From positions 2,790,001 through 2,854,000 of the forward strand of contig AP022133.1 of the NCBI GenBank assembly GCA_014169315.1: DNA of 64,000 nt, read 5' to 3'. The notes beneath the pieces are model-generated. The model made no database searches, was not told the origin of the DNA, and was given only the letters and a program-made list of their open reading frames with translations. Source of the DNA: Enterobacter cloacae (lineage in GTDB: Bacteria > Pseudomonadota > Gammaproteobacteria > Enterobacterales > Enterobacteriaceae). The stretch's first letter is position 1; each line of letters starts with the position of its first letter. This document shows, piece by piece, positions 21,324-36,164 of the stretch. A program made the position numbers and the translations under genes.

Positions 21324-22082
21324 TCAAAGATCCCCAAACGTTCCCAGACGATAGCCACGTTCCGCAATGGCATATTTCAGCGATGCCGACGTCAGCACAT
21401 CCAGTTCCGCCAGACGCGGCCAGCAGTAGGCGCTTTTACGCACGGTATTATCGACAAACGCCGGGTGCGCCATCACTTCCAGCGACTTTTCACCACGCGC
21501 GGCTGAATCATCCAGCACCTGCAGGAACAGCGCTTCGCTGATCACTTCACCGTAAAACGCGCTGCTGAATCCCTCCGTTGTCGGCACAGAGAAGAACGAC
21601 AGCCCGTGCAGCGCCTGCACTTCACGATCCACGCGCATCGCCACCCCTTTTCGTTGCGCAAACTCCGCGACGATGGGGAAAATCGCCGGGATCATATGCA
21701 CATGGTGATGGCTGTCGATGTGTGTCGGTTCACGGCCAAACACATCAACAAAGCGGTTGAACTGACAATCCAGCTCGCGGGTAATCTCTTCAAGCGGCAG
21801 AGCGTCCTGCCCGGCCAGTTCCCAAATCCATTTCCCCAACTGTCCACCGCGCGTCAGCCCGGGCATGGGTGAAAGCGGCATCCCAAGCGTCAGCACAAAG
21901 TGCATGCCGACACCAAGCTCCGGGGTTTCACGGCTCAACAACGCCGCATGCTCAACCGCATCACCATTAATTAATGCCGTTGTTGAGGTCACTACGCCCC
22001 GGCGACAGGCTTCAATAATGCCGTAGTTCTGCCCTTTCGACAGGCCAAAATCATCGGCATTTACGATCAGCAGGTTTTCCAT
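21324..22082 (-). CDS. chbG: ChbG, chitooligosaccharide deacetylase
   Basis: A 252-residue YdjC-family deacetylase. Metal ligands are visible in [10 protein letters not shown] (Asp10, Asp11) and in the His-rich [10 protein letters not shown] (about residues 121-130), and a further His lies in EVMAHPAF. It removes one acetyl group from chitobiose 6-phosphate, which both prepares the substrate for ChbF and makes the inducer recognised by ChbR. It is the last gene of chbBCARFG and starts 11 bp after chbF, so it can still be expressed despite the chbF lesion. Confidence 0.96.
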   Translation of the reverse strand: MENLLIVNADDFGLSKGQNYGIIEACRRGVVTSTTALINGDAVEHAALLSRETPELGVGMHFVLTLGMPLSPMPGLTRGGQLGKWIWELAGQDALPLEEITRELDCQFNRFVDVFGREPTHIDSHHHVHMIPAIFPIVAEFAQRKGVAMRVDREVQALHGLSFFSVPTTEGFSSAFYGEVISEALFLQVLDDSAARGEKSLEVMAHPAFVDNTVRKSAYCWPRLAELDVLTSASLKYAIAERGYRLGTFGDL

Positions 22083-22093
22083 CGCACATCCCC

Positions 22094-23481
22094 TTAACGG
22101 TGTTTGAACTTCAGTTTCTCAACCGTCGCAGCAAAGTTTGGTAGCCATTTTTCATGCGCCAGGATCATCTCACTCGCCAGTTGCTCCGCGTCGCGGTCGG
22201 AATGCACCAGCGGACTGAGGTTTAGCGCCAGCAGGACATCATTCAGCTCACCGCTCAGCGCCGCATTGCTTGCCGCAATTTCAAACCCTTTGATGGTGTG
22301 GATGAGGCCCATCACTTTGTCATCAAAGTGAGTAATACGCGAATGCGGTTTGGCCCCCTCGCGGCCCAGAATGCAGGTCATCTCAACGGCCCAGTCGGCC
22401 GGGATGTTATCAATGTGTCCATGATGCGGCACGTTAACGTAGTGTTCAGCCTGCTTGTCGTTGTAAATGGCGTTGATCACCTCGCACGCCGCGTCCGAAT
22501 AGTACGCCCCACCACGCTGCTCCAGCTCTTTCGGTTTGACGTTCAGGTTCGGATCTTTATACAAATCAAACAGCTGCTTTTCAACTTTCTGCACGACCTG
22601 AGCACGCGCGCCACCTTTATAGTATTCACCCATTTCGATGGCCAGCATCTCTTTCTGCTTGAAGTAGTAAAGCAGATACGAGCACGGCAGCAGGTTCAGG
22701 GAGCGGATCAGCCCTTCGCTGAACGGCAGGTCGAAGATGTCAGCCCTTCGCTGAACGGCAGGTCGAAGATGTTTTTCACAGAAGCGGCCGTCAGGCGGCC
22801 AGACGCCACGCCGTCGAGCAGCTCGGCAAAGCGCGATTTACCGTTCACCATCACATCTTTGATAAACACCATGTGGTTCAGACCGAACAGGTCGATGGAG
22901 AGATCGTCTTTGTCGGTCAGCTCCAGCACATCGCGGATAAACATCTTCATCCCAATCGGGATATTACACACGCCGATAAAGCGTTTGAAACTGGTGTGGC
23001 GGTAGACCGCTTCGGTCACCATTCCTGCCGGGTTGGTAAAGTTAATCACCCACGCGTTCGGGCAGATCTCTTCCACGTCTTTGATGATATCGAACACCAC
23101 CGGAATGGTACGCAGACCTTTAAACAGGCCGCCCGCTCCGTTGGTTTCCTGGCCCAGATAACCGTGGCTCAGCGGAATACGCTCGTCCAGCTCACGCGCT
23201 TTCAGCTGGCCGACGCGCAGCTGCGTGGTCACGAAGTCGGCATCTTTCAGCGCCAGACGGCGATCCAGGGTTTTATGCACGGTTAACGGGACACCGGCTT
23301 TCTCAACCATGCGTTTGCACAGGTCGAAAATAATATTCAGCTTCTCTTGCCCTTCCTCAACGTCCACCAGCCATAATTCACTCACCGGTAATTCATGATA
23401 ACGTTTCAGAAAACCTTCCAGTAATTCCGGGGTATAACTGCTGCCGCCGCCAATGGTTACGACTTTTAATTTCTGTTGCAT
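22094..23481 (-). pseudogene. chbF: ChbF, 6-phospho-chitobiase (GH4), broken by a 32-bp tandem duplication
   Basis: The reading frame is split into an N-terminal part (22708-23481, 257 codons) and a C-terminal part (22094 to about 22707; first ATG at 22648). The N-part has the NAD-binding VVTIGGGSSYTPEL (residues 7-20), NFTNPAGMV and the metal Cys in GVCNIPIG. The C-part has GEYYKGGARAQVV and GLIHTIKGFE. At 22708-22739 and 22740-22771 the same 32 bases occur twice in tandem. Removing one copy restores a 451-codon ORF matching ChbF end to end. With both copies the frame shifts and meets TGA at 22708-22710. ChbF hydrolyses phosphorylated chitobiose with NAD+ and a divalent metal. The break is either a real recent mutation or an assembly artefact. 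Confidence 0.93.
22708..22771. repeat. 32-bp perfect tandem duplication inside chbF
   Basis: Two identical 32-base units, 22708-22739 and 22740-22771, abut exactly. The unit is not a multiple of three, so it shifts the chbF frame. Loss of one unit by slippage would restore the gene precisely. Confidence 0.97.
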
Positions 23482-23591
23482 GATATCTCCCTTAGCGTAT
23501 CAGGTTAACCGCCTGCAAGGTATAGCGTTCTCTTCCCGCTATTTGGGCAAGCGTTTAAGTCAATAGTCATGGCGGATATAACCGCCAAAAG

Positions 23592-24410
23592 TTAATTAAT
23601 TACCGTCAAATTCTTTCGGTAACTGTTCGGTGTGAATGAGGTAAATTTCTTAAAGGTTTTAATAAACAGGCTGGGACTGCTGTAACCTGACTCATAAGCA
23701 ATGTCGGTCACGGAGTAGTTGGTAATTTCCAGCTGTTTTTTGGCAAAATTAATGCGGATTTCATTAATGATCTGCACGGGTGTTTTTCGATAATAACGCT
23801 GAGTGGCACGGGTTAAATATTCCTGCGACTTACCCGACAGCGAAACCATATTTTCCAGTGCGTTATCACTGAACTGCCCTTTGTCATGCATCAGCTCAAC
23901 GGTGCTACGGAGCCATTGCGGGATATCGTCAATTACCTGTTGTTCTTCACGGTGATGGCGAAGACGGTTCATCACGTAGAATGTCACGGTTTCAATAAAC
24001 TCATCGAACTCATTGTCGCGGAAGTTAAGCGAGGCTATAACCGTTTCGATCCAGGTCATAAACTCATTTTTGACGCGATACACCTGTGACGCCACAAAGC
24101 AGAACGGGACCAGCGGCAGATAGTGTTTCTCAAAGAAGCGCTTACTGACACCCACATTAAGAATGCGGGTGGCACCAAATTCATAAAAGCTCTGGTGATA
24201 GGACCCCATCGGCAGGAAGACAAAGTCACCGCGCTCCAGCAGAACGCGCTTGCCGTTAATCTCCTGGTAGTAGCGGCCAGTCAGAACAATCGTGAACTCG
24301 TAGTAGTCATGCTGATGCAGACCGCTGGCGCTCTCCGTCTTGTTGTAGATAACCACGTGAAAATTCTTGCCATTAAACAGTTGCTGCTCAAGTGCGGTTT
24401 TAATTTCCAT
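23592..24410 (-). CDS. chbR: ChbR, AraC-family regulator of the chb operon
   Basis: A 272-residue regulator. An N-terminal cupin sensor domain ([20 protein letters not shown], about residues 30-49) is followed by a C-terminal AraC DNA-binding domain with two helix-turn-helices ([20 protein letters not shown] and [20 protein letters not shown]). In E. coli ChbR represses chb without substrate and activates it with CRP when mono-deacetylated chitobiose phosphate is present. It lies between chbA and chbF as in E. coli. Confidence 0.95.
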   Translation of the reverse strand: MEIKTALEQQLFNGKNFHVVIYNKTESASGLHQHDYYEFTIVLTGRYYQEINGKRVLLERGDFVFLPMGSYHQSFYEFGATRILNVGVSKRFFEKHYLPLVPFCFVASQVYRVKNEFMTWIETVIASLNFRDNEFDEFIETVTFYVMNRLRHHREEQQVIDDIPQWLRSTVELMHDKGQFSDNALENMVSLSGKSQEYLTRATQRYYRKTPVQIINEIRINFAKKQLEITNYSVTDIAYESGYSSPSLFIKTFKKFTSFTPNSYRKNLTVIN

Positions 24411-24439
24411 CGTGCTGACCTCCTGCTACTGAATCTGAC

Positions 24440-24787
24440 TTACTGTATCTTTTCGTGAAGCTCGATTAACTCCGCCACCAGCTCACGTGCCAGCATGGAG
24501 GTCATCAGGTGATCCTGGGCATGCACCAGCACCAGGCTGACCTTCATCTTCCCTTCGCCTTGATCACCTTCAATCAGTTTTGTCTGCACGAGGTGAGCTT
24601 CATTCAGCGCGGTACGGGACTGCTCCATCATGGTTTTCGCTGCCGCGAAATCACCCTGTTTGGCCTGCCGAAGCGCGGCATACGCCAGGCTGCGCGCCTG
24701 ACCGGAATTGATGATAAGGCCCATCACGACTTCTTCTAAATCATTCTCTGCGCTTTCTTCGGCAACGATACTATCCAAATCTAACAT
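24440..24787 (-). CDS. chbA: ChbA, PTS enzyme IIA for chitobiose
   Basis: A 115-residue PTS lactose/cellobiose-type IIA. The phosphorylated His is in VLVHAQDHLMTSML near residue 93, and the N-terminal helix contains EEVVMGLIINSGQARSLAYAAL. It passes phosphate from HPr to ChbB. An acidic disordered start precedes the first helix, as in E. coli. Confidence 0.96.
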   Translation of the reverse strand: MLDLDSIVAEESAENDLEEVVMGLIINSGQARSLAYAALRQAKQGDFAAAKTMMEQSRTALNEAHLVQTKLIEGDQGEGKMKVSLVLVHAQDHLMTSMLARELVAELIELHEKIQ

Positions 24788-24834
24788 CTTTTAGCTCCTT
24801 TTCACTGGCGCGGGTTGCCCCGCGCCGTGCAATT

Positions 24835-26193
24835 TTAGAATTTCAGTGAGAGGGCAATATCCTCTTCGCTCTCTTCTTCATCGATAATGGTTGCAGCTTT
24901 GTTCGCAATCGCCACGAATGGCATGTAGAGCATTGTCGAAATCCCGAGGTTGAATATCGCCAGCAGGAAGGCGGCTACGCTACCGTTAGTGTTGAAGAAC
25001 GCGCCCAGACCCGCCGGCATTGTCCACGGTGCAATGTTGGTGATTGGCGGGATAATTCCCAGGTAATACGCCGTCAGGGTAATCGCGGCCAGCAGCGGCT
25101 GAATCAGGATGAACGGGATGAACATTACCGGGTTCATGATGATTGGCAGACCAAACAGGATCGGTTCGTTAATCTGGAAGATGCCTGATGGCAGCGCCAG
25201 CTTCGCAACCTGGCGATAGTCAGCACGACGAGAGACAATAAAGACCGCGATGATCAGACCCAGCGTCGCCCCGGTACCCCCCAGGAAGATATAGGAATCA
25301 AGCATCGGCTTCGCCCACACATGGAAGGTTTTACCGGCTGCCAGCGCCGCATCAACGGAACCGTACTGCTGGTAAAGCGCAACGTTTTCCAGTGCCCACG
25401 GGGTCATAATACCGCTGTCCAGCGCTGCCAGTGCCAGTGAACCATGCACGCCGAAGAACCACAGCAGGGAGGTAAAAATCACATACGCCCAACCGACCAC
25501 TCCACCCATTGACGCCAGCGGCGTAGAGATAGAGTCCATGATGATCTGGTGGAAGTTTGTGCCCCAGTGAGAGAGCGCCCAGGCAATAATCCCCATGATG
25601 GAGAGAATAATGAAGCCTGGAATCAACGCGGAAAATGAACGAGAAACGGAAGCGGGTACGCTGTCCGGCAAACGGATCACCCAGTTGCGACGGATAATAA
25701 AGGTGAACATTTCGGCAACCACCAGACCGATAACAATACCGGAAATAATGTTTGCCCCACCCAGCCAGTTGGCACCGACTGCGTAAGCCTCACCCACGCT
25801 ATAAGGCGTTACGGTCATAAAAGCGGCGACGGATAATAACCCCGCAGCCAGCGGATCAACTTTACGCTCTTCTGCCAGCGCCATCCCAATAAAGAAAGGG
25901 GCCATCAGCGACATAATACCCAACGTACCGTTGTATACGTTGCCGCCGATGGCTTTAAAACCATTAAGGGTTTCAATAGTGGAAGCGTCTAACCGAATTC
26001 CTAATGAATAAAAGAAGGAACCTTCACCAAAGCTCAGAAAAACGTTGTTAATTAAAACGAACATTGCCCCGGCCAGCGTCAACGGCATTAATTTAATAAA
26101 ACCGTTTTTGATGGCATTAACGTGAGGCTGCTTTCCTATTTTAACAGCAAAAGGAAGGAGTACCTTTTCAAGTGAAGCGATGACTTTACTCAT
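24835..26193 (-). CDS. chbC: ChbC, PTS enzyme IIC for chitobiose
   Basis: A 452-residue permease of the PTS lactose/cellobiose IIC family with about ten membrane spans. The conserved substrate-loop motif [14 protein letters not shown] is at about residues 335-348. It moves N,N'-diacetylchitobiose across the inner membrane while ChbB phosphorylates it. It is separated from chbB by an 80-bp spacer that carries a ChiX-complementary stretch. Confidence 0.96.
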   Translation of the reverse strand: MSKVIASLEKVLLPFAVKIGKQPHVNAIKNGFIKLMPLTLAGAMFVLINNVFLSFGEGSFFYSLGIRLDASTIETLNGFKAIGGNVYNGTLGIMSLMAPFFIGMALAEERKVDPLAAGLLSVAAFMTVTPYSVGEAYAVGANWLGGANIISGIVIGLVVAEMFTFIIRRNWVIRLPDSVPASVSRSFSALIPGFIILSIMGIIAWALSHWGTNFHQIIMDSISTPLASMGGVVGWAYVIFTSLLWFFGVHGSLALAALDSGIMTPWALENVALYQQYGSVDAALAAGKTFHVWAKPMLDSYIFLGGTGATLGLIIAVFIVSRRADYRQVAKLALPSGIFQINEPILFGLPIIMNPVMFIPFILIQPLLAAITLTAYYLGIIPPITNIAPWTMPAGLGAFFNTNGSVAAFLLAIFNLGISTMLYMPFVAIANKAATIIDEEESEEDIALSLKF

Positions 26194-26242
26194 AGGAAAA
26201 TACCCTTAAATGCCGCAACGAGGGTTACGGCGTATTGTGTGT

Positions 26243-26261
26243 GAAATTACTCTTTGACGGG
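26243..26261 (-). promoter_or_regulatory. Predicted ChiX small-RNA target in the chbB-chbC spacer
   Basis: The plus strand here reads GAAATTACTCTTTGACGGG, which matches the seed segment of ChiX as I remember it (GAAATTCCTCTTTGACGGG) at 18 of 19 positions. The chb mRNA is therefore complementary to ChiX, starting 13 bases after the chbB stop codon. In E. coli and Salmonella the chbBC intercistronic RNA titrates ChiX and frees chiP mRNA. ChiX itself is not in this window. Confidence 0.72.
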
Positions 26262-26273
26262 AAAAATAAAAAA

Positions 26274-26591
26274 TTAATTTGCAGCTCTTTTAATCGCTGC
26301 AACGGCAGCTTTTAATACACCTAAACCATCAATTTTGCCGTACAGCGCAGAGTCGATCACTTCGACAGGCTTATTGGGTAACAAGCGCTGGATTTCCGGC
26401 AACATATAAGCGATTTGTGGCCCCAGTAATACGACATCGGCCGTCTGTCCCTTTTCGCCCGCCAGCGTTTCTGGAAACGCTTCAATCACCACAGGGACTT
26501 CATACTTTTCGGCCTGCGTACGCATCTTTGACACCAGCAGTGAAGTTGACATGCCCGCTGAACAGAACAGATAGATATGTTTCTTTTCCAT
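26274..26591 (-). CDS. chbB: ChbB, PTS enzyme IIB for chitobiose
   Basis: A 105-residue IIB protein with the phosphorylated Cys in [13 protein letters not shown] near residue 10. It accepts phosphate from ChbA and gives it to the incoming sugar at ChbC. The start MEKKHIYLF at 26591 is chosen because GAGGG lies 8 bp upstream. The ATG two codons earlier would be only 2-3 bases from the ribosome site. First gene of chbBCARFG. Confidence 0.96.
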   Translation of the reverse strand: MEKKHIYLFCSAGMSTSLLVSKMRTQAEKYEVPVVIEAFPETLAGEKGQTADVVLLGPQIAYMLPEIQRLLPNKPVEVIDSALYGKIDGLGVLKAAVAAIKRAAN

Positions 26592-26800
26592 AGTCATTTC
26601 CCTCTTGTATGACTACCTGCCGTCGCGCTATCACTCGACTCGCTGTCCTGGCTGACAGGTAGTTTGTTCGCTATTGTTTATCGTTGAAGTGAGTATACGG
26701 CATGGTACAAGGAGGGGATAATTCTGAACAGACTCAAATTGTCTCTGGTTGACCTGGCTTGTTGACTACCTTCACATTTCAGGTAAATAATTCGCGCAAA
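26592..26800 (-). promoter_or_regulatory. chb operon control region with CRP site
   Basis: The minus strand at 26761-26776 reads TGTGA-N6-TCAAC, a near-consensus CRP site (consensus TGTGA-N6-TCACA). A TATACT hexamer at 26692-26697 is a possible -10, with no good -35, as expected for an activated promoter. In E. coli this region also binds NagC and ChbR; I could not place those sites with confidence. An imperfect inverted repeat (CTACCTG ... CAGGTAG, 26614-26663) surrounds the leader. Confidence 0.6.
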
Positions 26801-26822
26801 TAAATAAGATTTACGTATGTAT

Positions 26823-26846
26823 AAAAAAACCGGCACGCAGGCCGGT
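26823..26846 (-). terminator. osmE terminator
   Basis: On the minus strand an ACCGGC/GCCGGT stem with a 6-nt loop is followed by seven Ts, 27 bp after the osmE stop. Confidence 0.88.
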
Positions 26847-26872
26847 TTGTTAACATTCTCAGGCTAGCAGGG

Positions 26873-27217
26873 TTATTTCACCTTAGCCGCCTGCGGATCG
26901 GTATCGTACTCGGCGCAGGTCTGGTAACCCGAATTGATCACGTGTCCAGTATCGTCCAGCGCGACAAAGTAGGTTTCAGCCTTACCATCTCGTTGACCCA
27001 GGATATAGGTCTGACACGTACCACGCGCATGAATCATCGTGATTTCAGACGATGGTTTACCGGCAATCGCGGCGACCTGCGAGCGTGTCATCCCTTTTTT
27101 GACGTCTTTAACCACAGGTTGTGTGAACTGATCTTTGGTGCGATCGTAAGCTGTACACCCTGCCAGCATAGTCAGAACCGCCGCTGCACCCAGAATTCCT
27201 GCTATGTTCTTGTTCAT
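26873..27217 (-). CDS. osmE: OsmE, osmotically induced lipoprotein
   Basis: A 114-residue lipoprotein with lipobox LAGC (Cys21) after a short hydrophobic signal. The body belongs to the SmpA/BamE-like fold family ([23 protein letters not shown] is the typical 'G-t--qV-allG-P' repeat). E. coli OsmE is induced by osmotic and stationary-phase stress; its role is unknown. It is divergent from nadE, and the 231-bp shared upstream region should hold both promoters. Confidence 0.95.
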   Translation of the reverse strand: MNKNIAGILGAAAVLTMLAGCTAYDRTKDQFTQPVVKDVKKGMTRSQVAAIAGKPSSEITMIHARGTCQTYILGQRDGKAETYFVALDDTGHVINSGYQTCAEYDTDPQAAKVK

Positions 27218-27448
27218 TTCCCGTCCTCTTGTTTATCAACGCGTTACCTAAGCATGGAATAAAAAGTACTATTGTTCAACTTTGCGGGTTATGCCAGATG
27301 AATTTTGGAAAATTCCAGTAAAACAGCGATAAGCTGCTAAATCGCCGTAATTTAACCCACTCGAAACTGTGATCCTTGTCGTTTTACGCCCGAAGAGTTA
27401 GCTTTAACAGATCATACTTTCTGTTTCGTTCTGCATAGGGAGGGCGTC

Positions 27449-28276
27449 ATGGCTCTGCAACAAGAAATTATTCAGGCGCTGGGCGCAAAACCAGCAGTAG
27501 ACGCAAATGAAGAGATCCGTCGAAGCGTCGACTTTTTAAAATCCTATTTGAAAACCTATCCCTTTCTGAAGTCGCTGGTGCTGGGTATCAGTGGGGGTCA
27601 GGACTCCACGCTGACCGGCAAGCTGTGTCAGATGGCCATTTCCGAACGGCGTGAAGAGACCGGCGATGAAACGTTGCAGTTTATCGCGGTACGCCTTCCT
27701 TATGGTGTGCAGGCAGACGAGCAGGATTGCCAGGATGCGATCGAGTTTATCCAGCCAGACCGCGTCCTTACCGTGAATATCAAAGGTTCAGTGCTGGCGA
27801 GTGAGCAGGCACTGCGTGAGGCAGGTATTGAGCTGAGCGATTTTGTCCGTGGCAACGAAAAAGCCCGCGAACGCATGAAAGCGCAATACAGCATTGCGGG
27901 AATGACCAAAGGCGTTGTCGTGGGTACCGACCATGCGGCTGAAGCGATCACGGGGTTCTTCACCAAGTACGGCGACGGGGGCACTGATATCAACCCGATC
28001 TTCCGTCTGAACAAACGTCAGGGGAAGCAGTTGCTTGCCACGCTGGGCTGCCCGGAACATCTTTATAAGAAAGCGCCAACGGCCGATCTGGAAGACGATC
28101 GCCCTTCCCTGCCGGATGAAGCCGCGCTGGGCGTCACTTACGACAACATTGATGATTACCTGGAAGGTAAAAAACTGGATGAAGGTACCGCGAAGATCAT
28201 TGAGGGCTGGTATCTGAAAACCGAGCACAAACGCCGTCCACCGATCACCGTGTTTGATGATTTCTGGAAGAGATAA
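27449..28276 (+). CDS. nadE: NH3-dependent NAD+ synthetase
   Basis: A 275-residue synthetase with the PP-loop ISGGQDST at residues 47-54, adenylating deamido-NAD before ammonia attack. [20 protein letters not shown] (about 170-189) is the second conserved site. There is no glutaminase domain, so it uses free ammonia. It has an AGGGAGG ribosome site 5 bp before the ATG. Confidence 0.97.
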   Translation: MALQQEIIQALGAKPAVDANEEIRRSVDFLKSYLKTYPFLKSLVLGISGGQDSTLTGKLCQMAISERREETGDETLQFIAVRLPYGVQADEQDCQDAIEFIQPDRVLTVNIKGSVLASEQALREAGIELSDFVRGNEKARERMKAQYSIAGMTKGVVVGTDHAAEAITGFFTKYGDGGTDINPIFRLNKRQGKQLLATLGCPEHLYKKAPTADLEDDRPSLPDEAALGVTYDNIDDYLEGKKLDEGTAKIIEGWYLKTEHKRRPPITVFDDFWKR

Positions 28277-28292
28277 TCGTCTGTGATGATTG

Positions 28293-28324
28293 CGGGTGGC
28301 GGTCCATAGCAGGCCGCCATCCGG
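28293..28324. repeat. Inverted repeat between nadE and ves
   Basis: GGTGGCGG/CCGCCATCC arms with an 11-nt loop (one G-U) lie between two convergent genes. No T-run is present on either side, so a terminator role is uncertain. Confidence 0.45.
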
Positions 28325-28349
28325 TACAAGGAACAGCCTGAACGATTGC

Positions 28350-28907
28350 TCAGTGGCCGGGTAGCCAGGTAATTTCGCTGAACAGTAACGTTCCTTTCGA
28401 CTCCAGCAAACGGAGAGTATGCGTTCCTTCCTCCCAGCTTGCACCCTGATCGGCCATCAGCAATTTTTCGCCAAGCTGCCACGCGCCGCTTAACACCAGA
28501 ACCACGCCACCGCGTGAACCAAAGGTGGTAAACGTGCGGTCAGCAACGCGGACTTTCGCCTGACAGCAGTCCCGCCGGGTCATAATATTGAAGTCCATCG
28601 ACATCTTCCCGTCGGTAAGCAGCGCTTTCACCGGTAGATCGCCCGAAAAACTAAAAGGCTGGTGATGCTTCAGGGTATGGCAAAACGCCTTACCGGCATC
28701 CAGCGTTACCTCTCCCCCTTCCAGCAAGGCGATCACCCGATCGACGCCGGGGAACGAAGAGAATTCGCCATTACTGGCAATGGAGGCAATGCTGGCGCGC
28801 CAGAAAAAATCACGCGTCGCGGGAGGAAAACAACAAATTTCACGAGTCTCGCCAGCACCATTGCGCCAGAGACTGACCGGCATTTTACGGATATCAAAAA
28901 ACTCCAT
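28350..28907 (-). CDS. ves: Ves, HutD-type cupin protein
   Basis: A 185-residue cupin-fold protein (HutD/Ves family). Conserved features are the start [42 protein letters not shown] (about 36-57) and [12 protein letters not shown]. coli Ves is a cold- and stress-linked protein with no proven activity; no metal-binding His cluster typical of active cupins is complete here. The start at 28907 is chosen by similarity; the open frame extends 12 codons further. Confidence 0.92.
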   Translation of the reverse strand: MEFFDIRKMPVSLWRNGAGETREICCFPPATRDFFWRASIASIASNGEFSSFPGVDRVIALLEGGEVTLDAGKAFCHTLKHHQPFSFSGDLPVKALLTDGKMSMDFNIMTRRDCCQAKVRVADRTFTTFGSRGGVVLVLSGAWQLGEKLLMADQGASWEEGTHTLRLLESKGTLLFSEITWLPGH

Positions 28908-28929
28908 CACCACTCCTGAAAGGCACAGC

Positions 28930-29040
28930 ATGCGCCTTGGCAAGGATATCGCTATCGTTGCTGTCTTGTTTGTTATCGTTGGGTACTCACAGACGTATTA
29001 TCGGCAACAGAACAGGCAGGCCTTAGCTGGATGCGAATAA
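28930..29040 (+). CDS. Candidate 36-residue single-pass membrane protein
   Basis: The ORF begins [20 protein letters not shown] and ends with a polar tail [16 protein letters not shown]. One hydrophobic segment (about 7-19) follows a basic start, the pattern of a small inner-membrane protein. GAAAGG lies 6-11 bp before the ATG. It is divergent from ves with 22 bp between starts. I do not recognise it, and expression is unproven. Confidence 0.5.
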   Translation: MRLGKDIAIVAVLFVIVGYSQTYYRQQNRQALAGCE

Positions 29041-29130
29041 AAATTCTAACACCATGACTCTGCTATACATTCTCTGAAGCGACTACAGGAGGATACCGCG
29101 CTTATGGCGGCAGGCAAGAGGGATAAAAGA

Positions 29131-29187
29131 AAAAACCGCCGGCCCTGTCCACAGCGATTGCGCTTTTGTGGACAGGATCCCGGCGGT
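29131..29187 (-). terminator. spy terminator, long hairpin
   Basis: On the minus strand ACCGCCGG/CCGGCGGT plus an inner CCTGTCCACA/TGTGGACAGG stem, interrupted by a small bulge, end in six Ts. It lies about 20 bp after the spy stop. Confidence 0.87.
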
Positions 29188-29205
29188 CTTAAGATGTTGA
29201 ACCGA

Positions 29206-29700
29206 TTATTCGGTTGGTGCAGGCATTTTACCTTCCAGCGCCGGACGTTCTGTCAGACGCTTCTCAAAATTGGCATTAAATTGTTTTTTCTGTTCAGGGG
29301 TCAGAATGTTGTAGATCTTGTTCTGGGTTTCCATGTGAGCCAGCATGCGGGCTTTATTCTGCTCAGCCATTTTGTCGATTTGCGCTTCGGCTTTTGCCTT
29401 ATCGAAGCTGTCGCTGGCAATGATGTCATGCATCGCGCGGCGCTCTTCCAGCGAAGGACGTTTCATCTGGTCACGCTGGCTTTTCATGATGTCGCGCACC
29501 TGCTGCTTCTGCGCATCGGTCAGGTTCAGACCTTTAAACATCATGTCGTGGTTCATACCCGGCATGCCCTGATGATGCATCATCATTTTGCCTGACAGCG
29601 GCGCGGCAGGGGTGGTGGTTGCGGTATCTGCGGCGAACGCCATGCTGGTAGCGCCCAGAGCCAGGGTAGAAGCAACAAACAGTGCAGTTAACTTACGCAT
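29206..29700 (-). CDS. spy: Spy, ATP-independent periplasmic chaperone
   Basis: A 164-residue protein with a signal peptide cleaved after MAFA (residue 23) and an all-helical, charged, methionine-rich body. Two LTxxQ motifs are seen, LTDAQKQQ near residue 60 and LTPEQKKQ near 131, the family mark of CpxP/Spy. It forms a cradle-shaped dimer that prevents aggregation of unfolded periplasmic proteins. Control by the BaeSR and CpxAR envelope-stress systems fits the boxes seen upstream. Confidence 0.96.
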   Translation of the reverse strand: MRKLTALFVASTLALGATSMAFAADTATTTPAAPLSGKMMMHHQGMPGMNHDMMFKGLNLTDAQKQQVRDIMKSQRDQMKRPSLEERRAMHDIIASDSFDKAKAEAQIDKMAEQNKARMLAHMETQNKIYNILTPEQKKQFNANFEKRLTERPALEGKMPAPTE

Positions 29701-29793
29701 AATTTATTTCCTTACTTTCAGTTATTCTTCGGCGCTATGCCGTGTTGACGAGATTAACTTTACAAGGTTTAGCGTCAATTAGTCAGAGCATTG

Positions 29794-29844
29794 GTAAAGC
29801 AATGAAAGTGTAAAAAACACTTTATCGCCAATTATGGAGAAATT
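29794..29844 (-). promoter_or_regulatory. spy control region: BaeR box and possible CpxR box
   Basis: The minus strand at 29827-29844 reads TTTCTCCATAATTGGC preceded by AA, agreeing with the BaeR consensus TTTTTCTCCATDATTGGC at all but two positions. Toward the gene, 29794-29814 on the plus strand contains GTAAA-N5-GAAAG and a further GTAAA, a degenerate CpxR site. The rest of the 369-bp gap to astE (29845-30035) is AT-rich with no gene seen. Confidence 0.75.
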
Positions 29845-30035
29845 AAGAATAAAACGTGGAGAGTTGAAACAAAAAATATTCAATATGATGATTTTAAAGA
29901 AATTATGAGAGAGTATAGCGAAGCAATGCTTATTTTGAAAGCAATCACCCAGGAATAATCTGTAAAAACTCGCTAAGCGCTTTATTTGCGAAGAAAATAA
30001 GTTTTTGGCGAAAATAGAAATGATAACTCATACGA

Positions 30036-30064
30036 TTTGCCCCTCTTTCCACAAGAGGGGCAAA
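30036..30064. terminator. 12-bp hairpin after astE
   Basis: A perfect TTTGCCCCTCTT/AAGAGGGGCAAA stem with a 5-nt loop begins 6 bp after the astE stop. The 3' arm ends in As rather than Ts on both strands, so it is not a textbook intrinsic terminator, but it probably marks the end of the ast transcript. Confidence 0.55.
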
Positions 30065-30069
30065 CCGGC

Positions 30070-31035
30070 TCAGCTCATTTTTTCCAGCATCAACCCGGCT
30101 CTCAGCCCAAACGCGACGGAAGGGTTCGGGAACAGGACATACTCCGTGGCTTTCTGCACCTCATAGCGCTCATCACCGTCCTCTGCCAGCAATACCCCCT
30201 GGCGGAATGGCGTGAAGTTCAGCGTATGTGCCGCCATGTGAAGAAGGAAGGCATCGCTGCGGCGCGTTATCTGTTGTACAACCCGATAACGCTCAACGGG
30301 TTCATGTGCGTGCTCAGGCGCGGTTCCGCCCAGCAGCGCCCGAAGCGCAAGATGCGTAGGTGCAAAGCGCGTGAGATCGTTCTGCCCAAATGGCAGTGCT
30401 TTTCCCAGCTCCAGCGTGCAGGCCAGCGCCCCGAAATGTTCGCAGGTAAAATGGGTGAACGTTCCTCCCGGTGACTGATGGAATACCAGCGCTTCCAGAC
30501 CCGCATCACCCAGCCAGCTCAGGAACGTTTCATCCCACGGCTGATGACGCTGCGGTAAAACACCAAAGCGTACATGGTATGACGCCCGGATCGCCGTATG
30601 CAGATCAAGATGCCAGCGGTCTGGCCCAGCGGTGGCAAAAAACGTGGCCACCACCTTCTCCAGCCACTGCGCGCGCACCGTTTCGTCACCCTGCGGGAAC
30701 TGCGACCAGCGGCCACCGAACATCCGGTTAATATCACTCACCAGATAACGCTTATTTTGCGCCAGCGCAGGTGGATTCCCGAGCACCACCAGCAGACGGC
30801 ATTGCAGGGTGATATCACCGCGATACAATGCGCGCAACAGCAGGTCGACAATCTCAACGGGTGCAGTTTCGTTACCGTGAATGCCGGTTGAAAGCAGAAG
30901 CGACAGCGTATACTTCCCGGATGGCGTCAGCTCAAGCACTCCGCGCCCCAGCCACCGCCAGTGGAATGAGGGGCCTTCCCCCTCAGCCTGCTCAGGCATG
31001 TCGTCTGCCAGCGTCAGCGCCAGTAAATTTTCCAT
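30070..31035 (-). CDS. astE: Succinylglutamate desuccinylase
   Basis: A 321-residue zinc hydrolase of the AspA/AstE family. Zn ligands are His53 and Glu56 in [11 protein letters not shown] and a His in LDLHTAIR near 147; the catalytic Glu lies in [12 protein letters not shown]. It releases succinate and glutamate, the last step of the AST pathway. It starts 10 bp after astB. Confidence 0.96.
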   Translation of the reverse strand: MENLLALTLADDMPEQAEGEGPSFHWRWLGRGVLELTPSGKYTLSLLLSTGIHGNETAPVEIVDLLLRALYRGDITLQCRLLVVLGNPPALAQNKRYLVSDINRMFGGRWSQFPQGDETVRAQWLEKVVATFFATAGPDRWHLDLHTAIRASYHVRFGVLPQRHQPWDETFLSWLGDAGLEALVFHQSPGGTFTHFTCEHFGALACTLELGKALPFGQNDLTRFAPTHLALRALLGGTAPEHAHEPVERYRVVQQITRRSDAFLLHMAAHTLNFTPFRQGVLLAEDGDERYEVQKATEYVLFPNPSVAFGLRAGLMLEKMS

Positions 31036-31045
31036 ATCCTCTCCT

Positions 31046-36123
<5,078 letters not shown>

Positions 36124-36164
36124 TTAAATGTTAAATAATTGAGTGTTTGCCCTGTGAATGTAGA

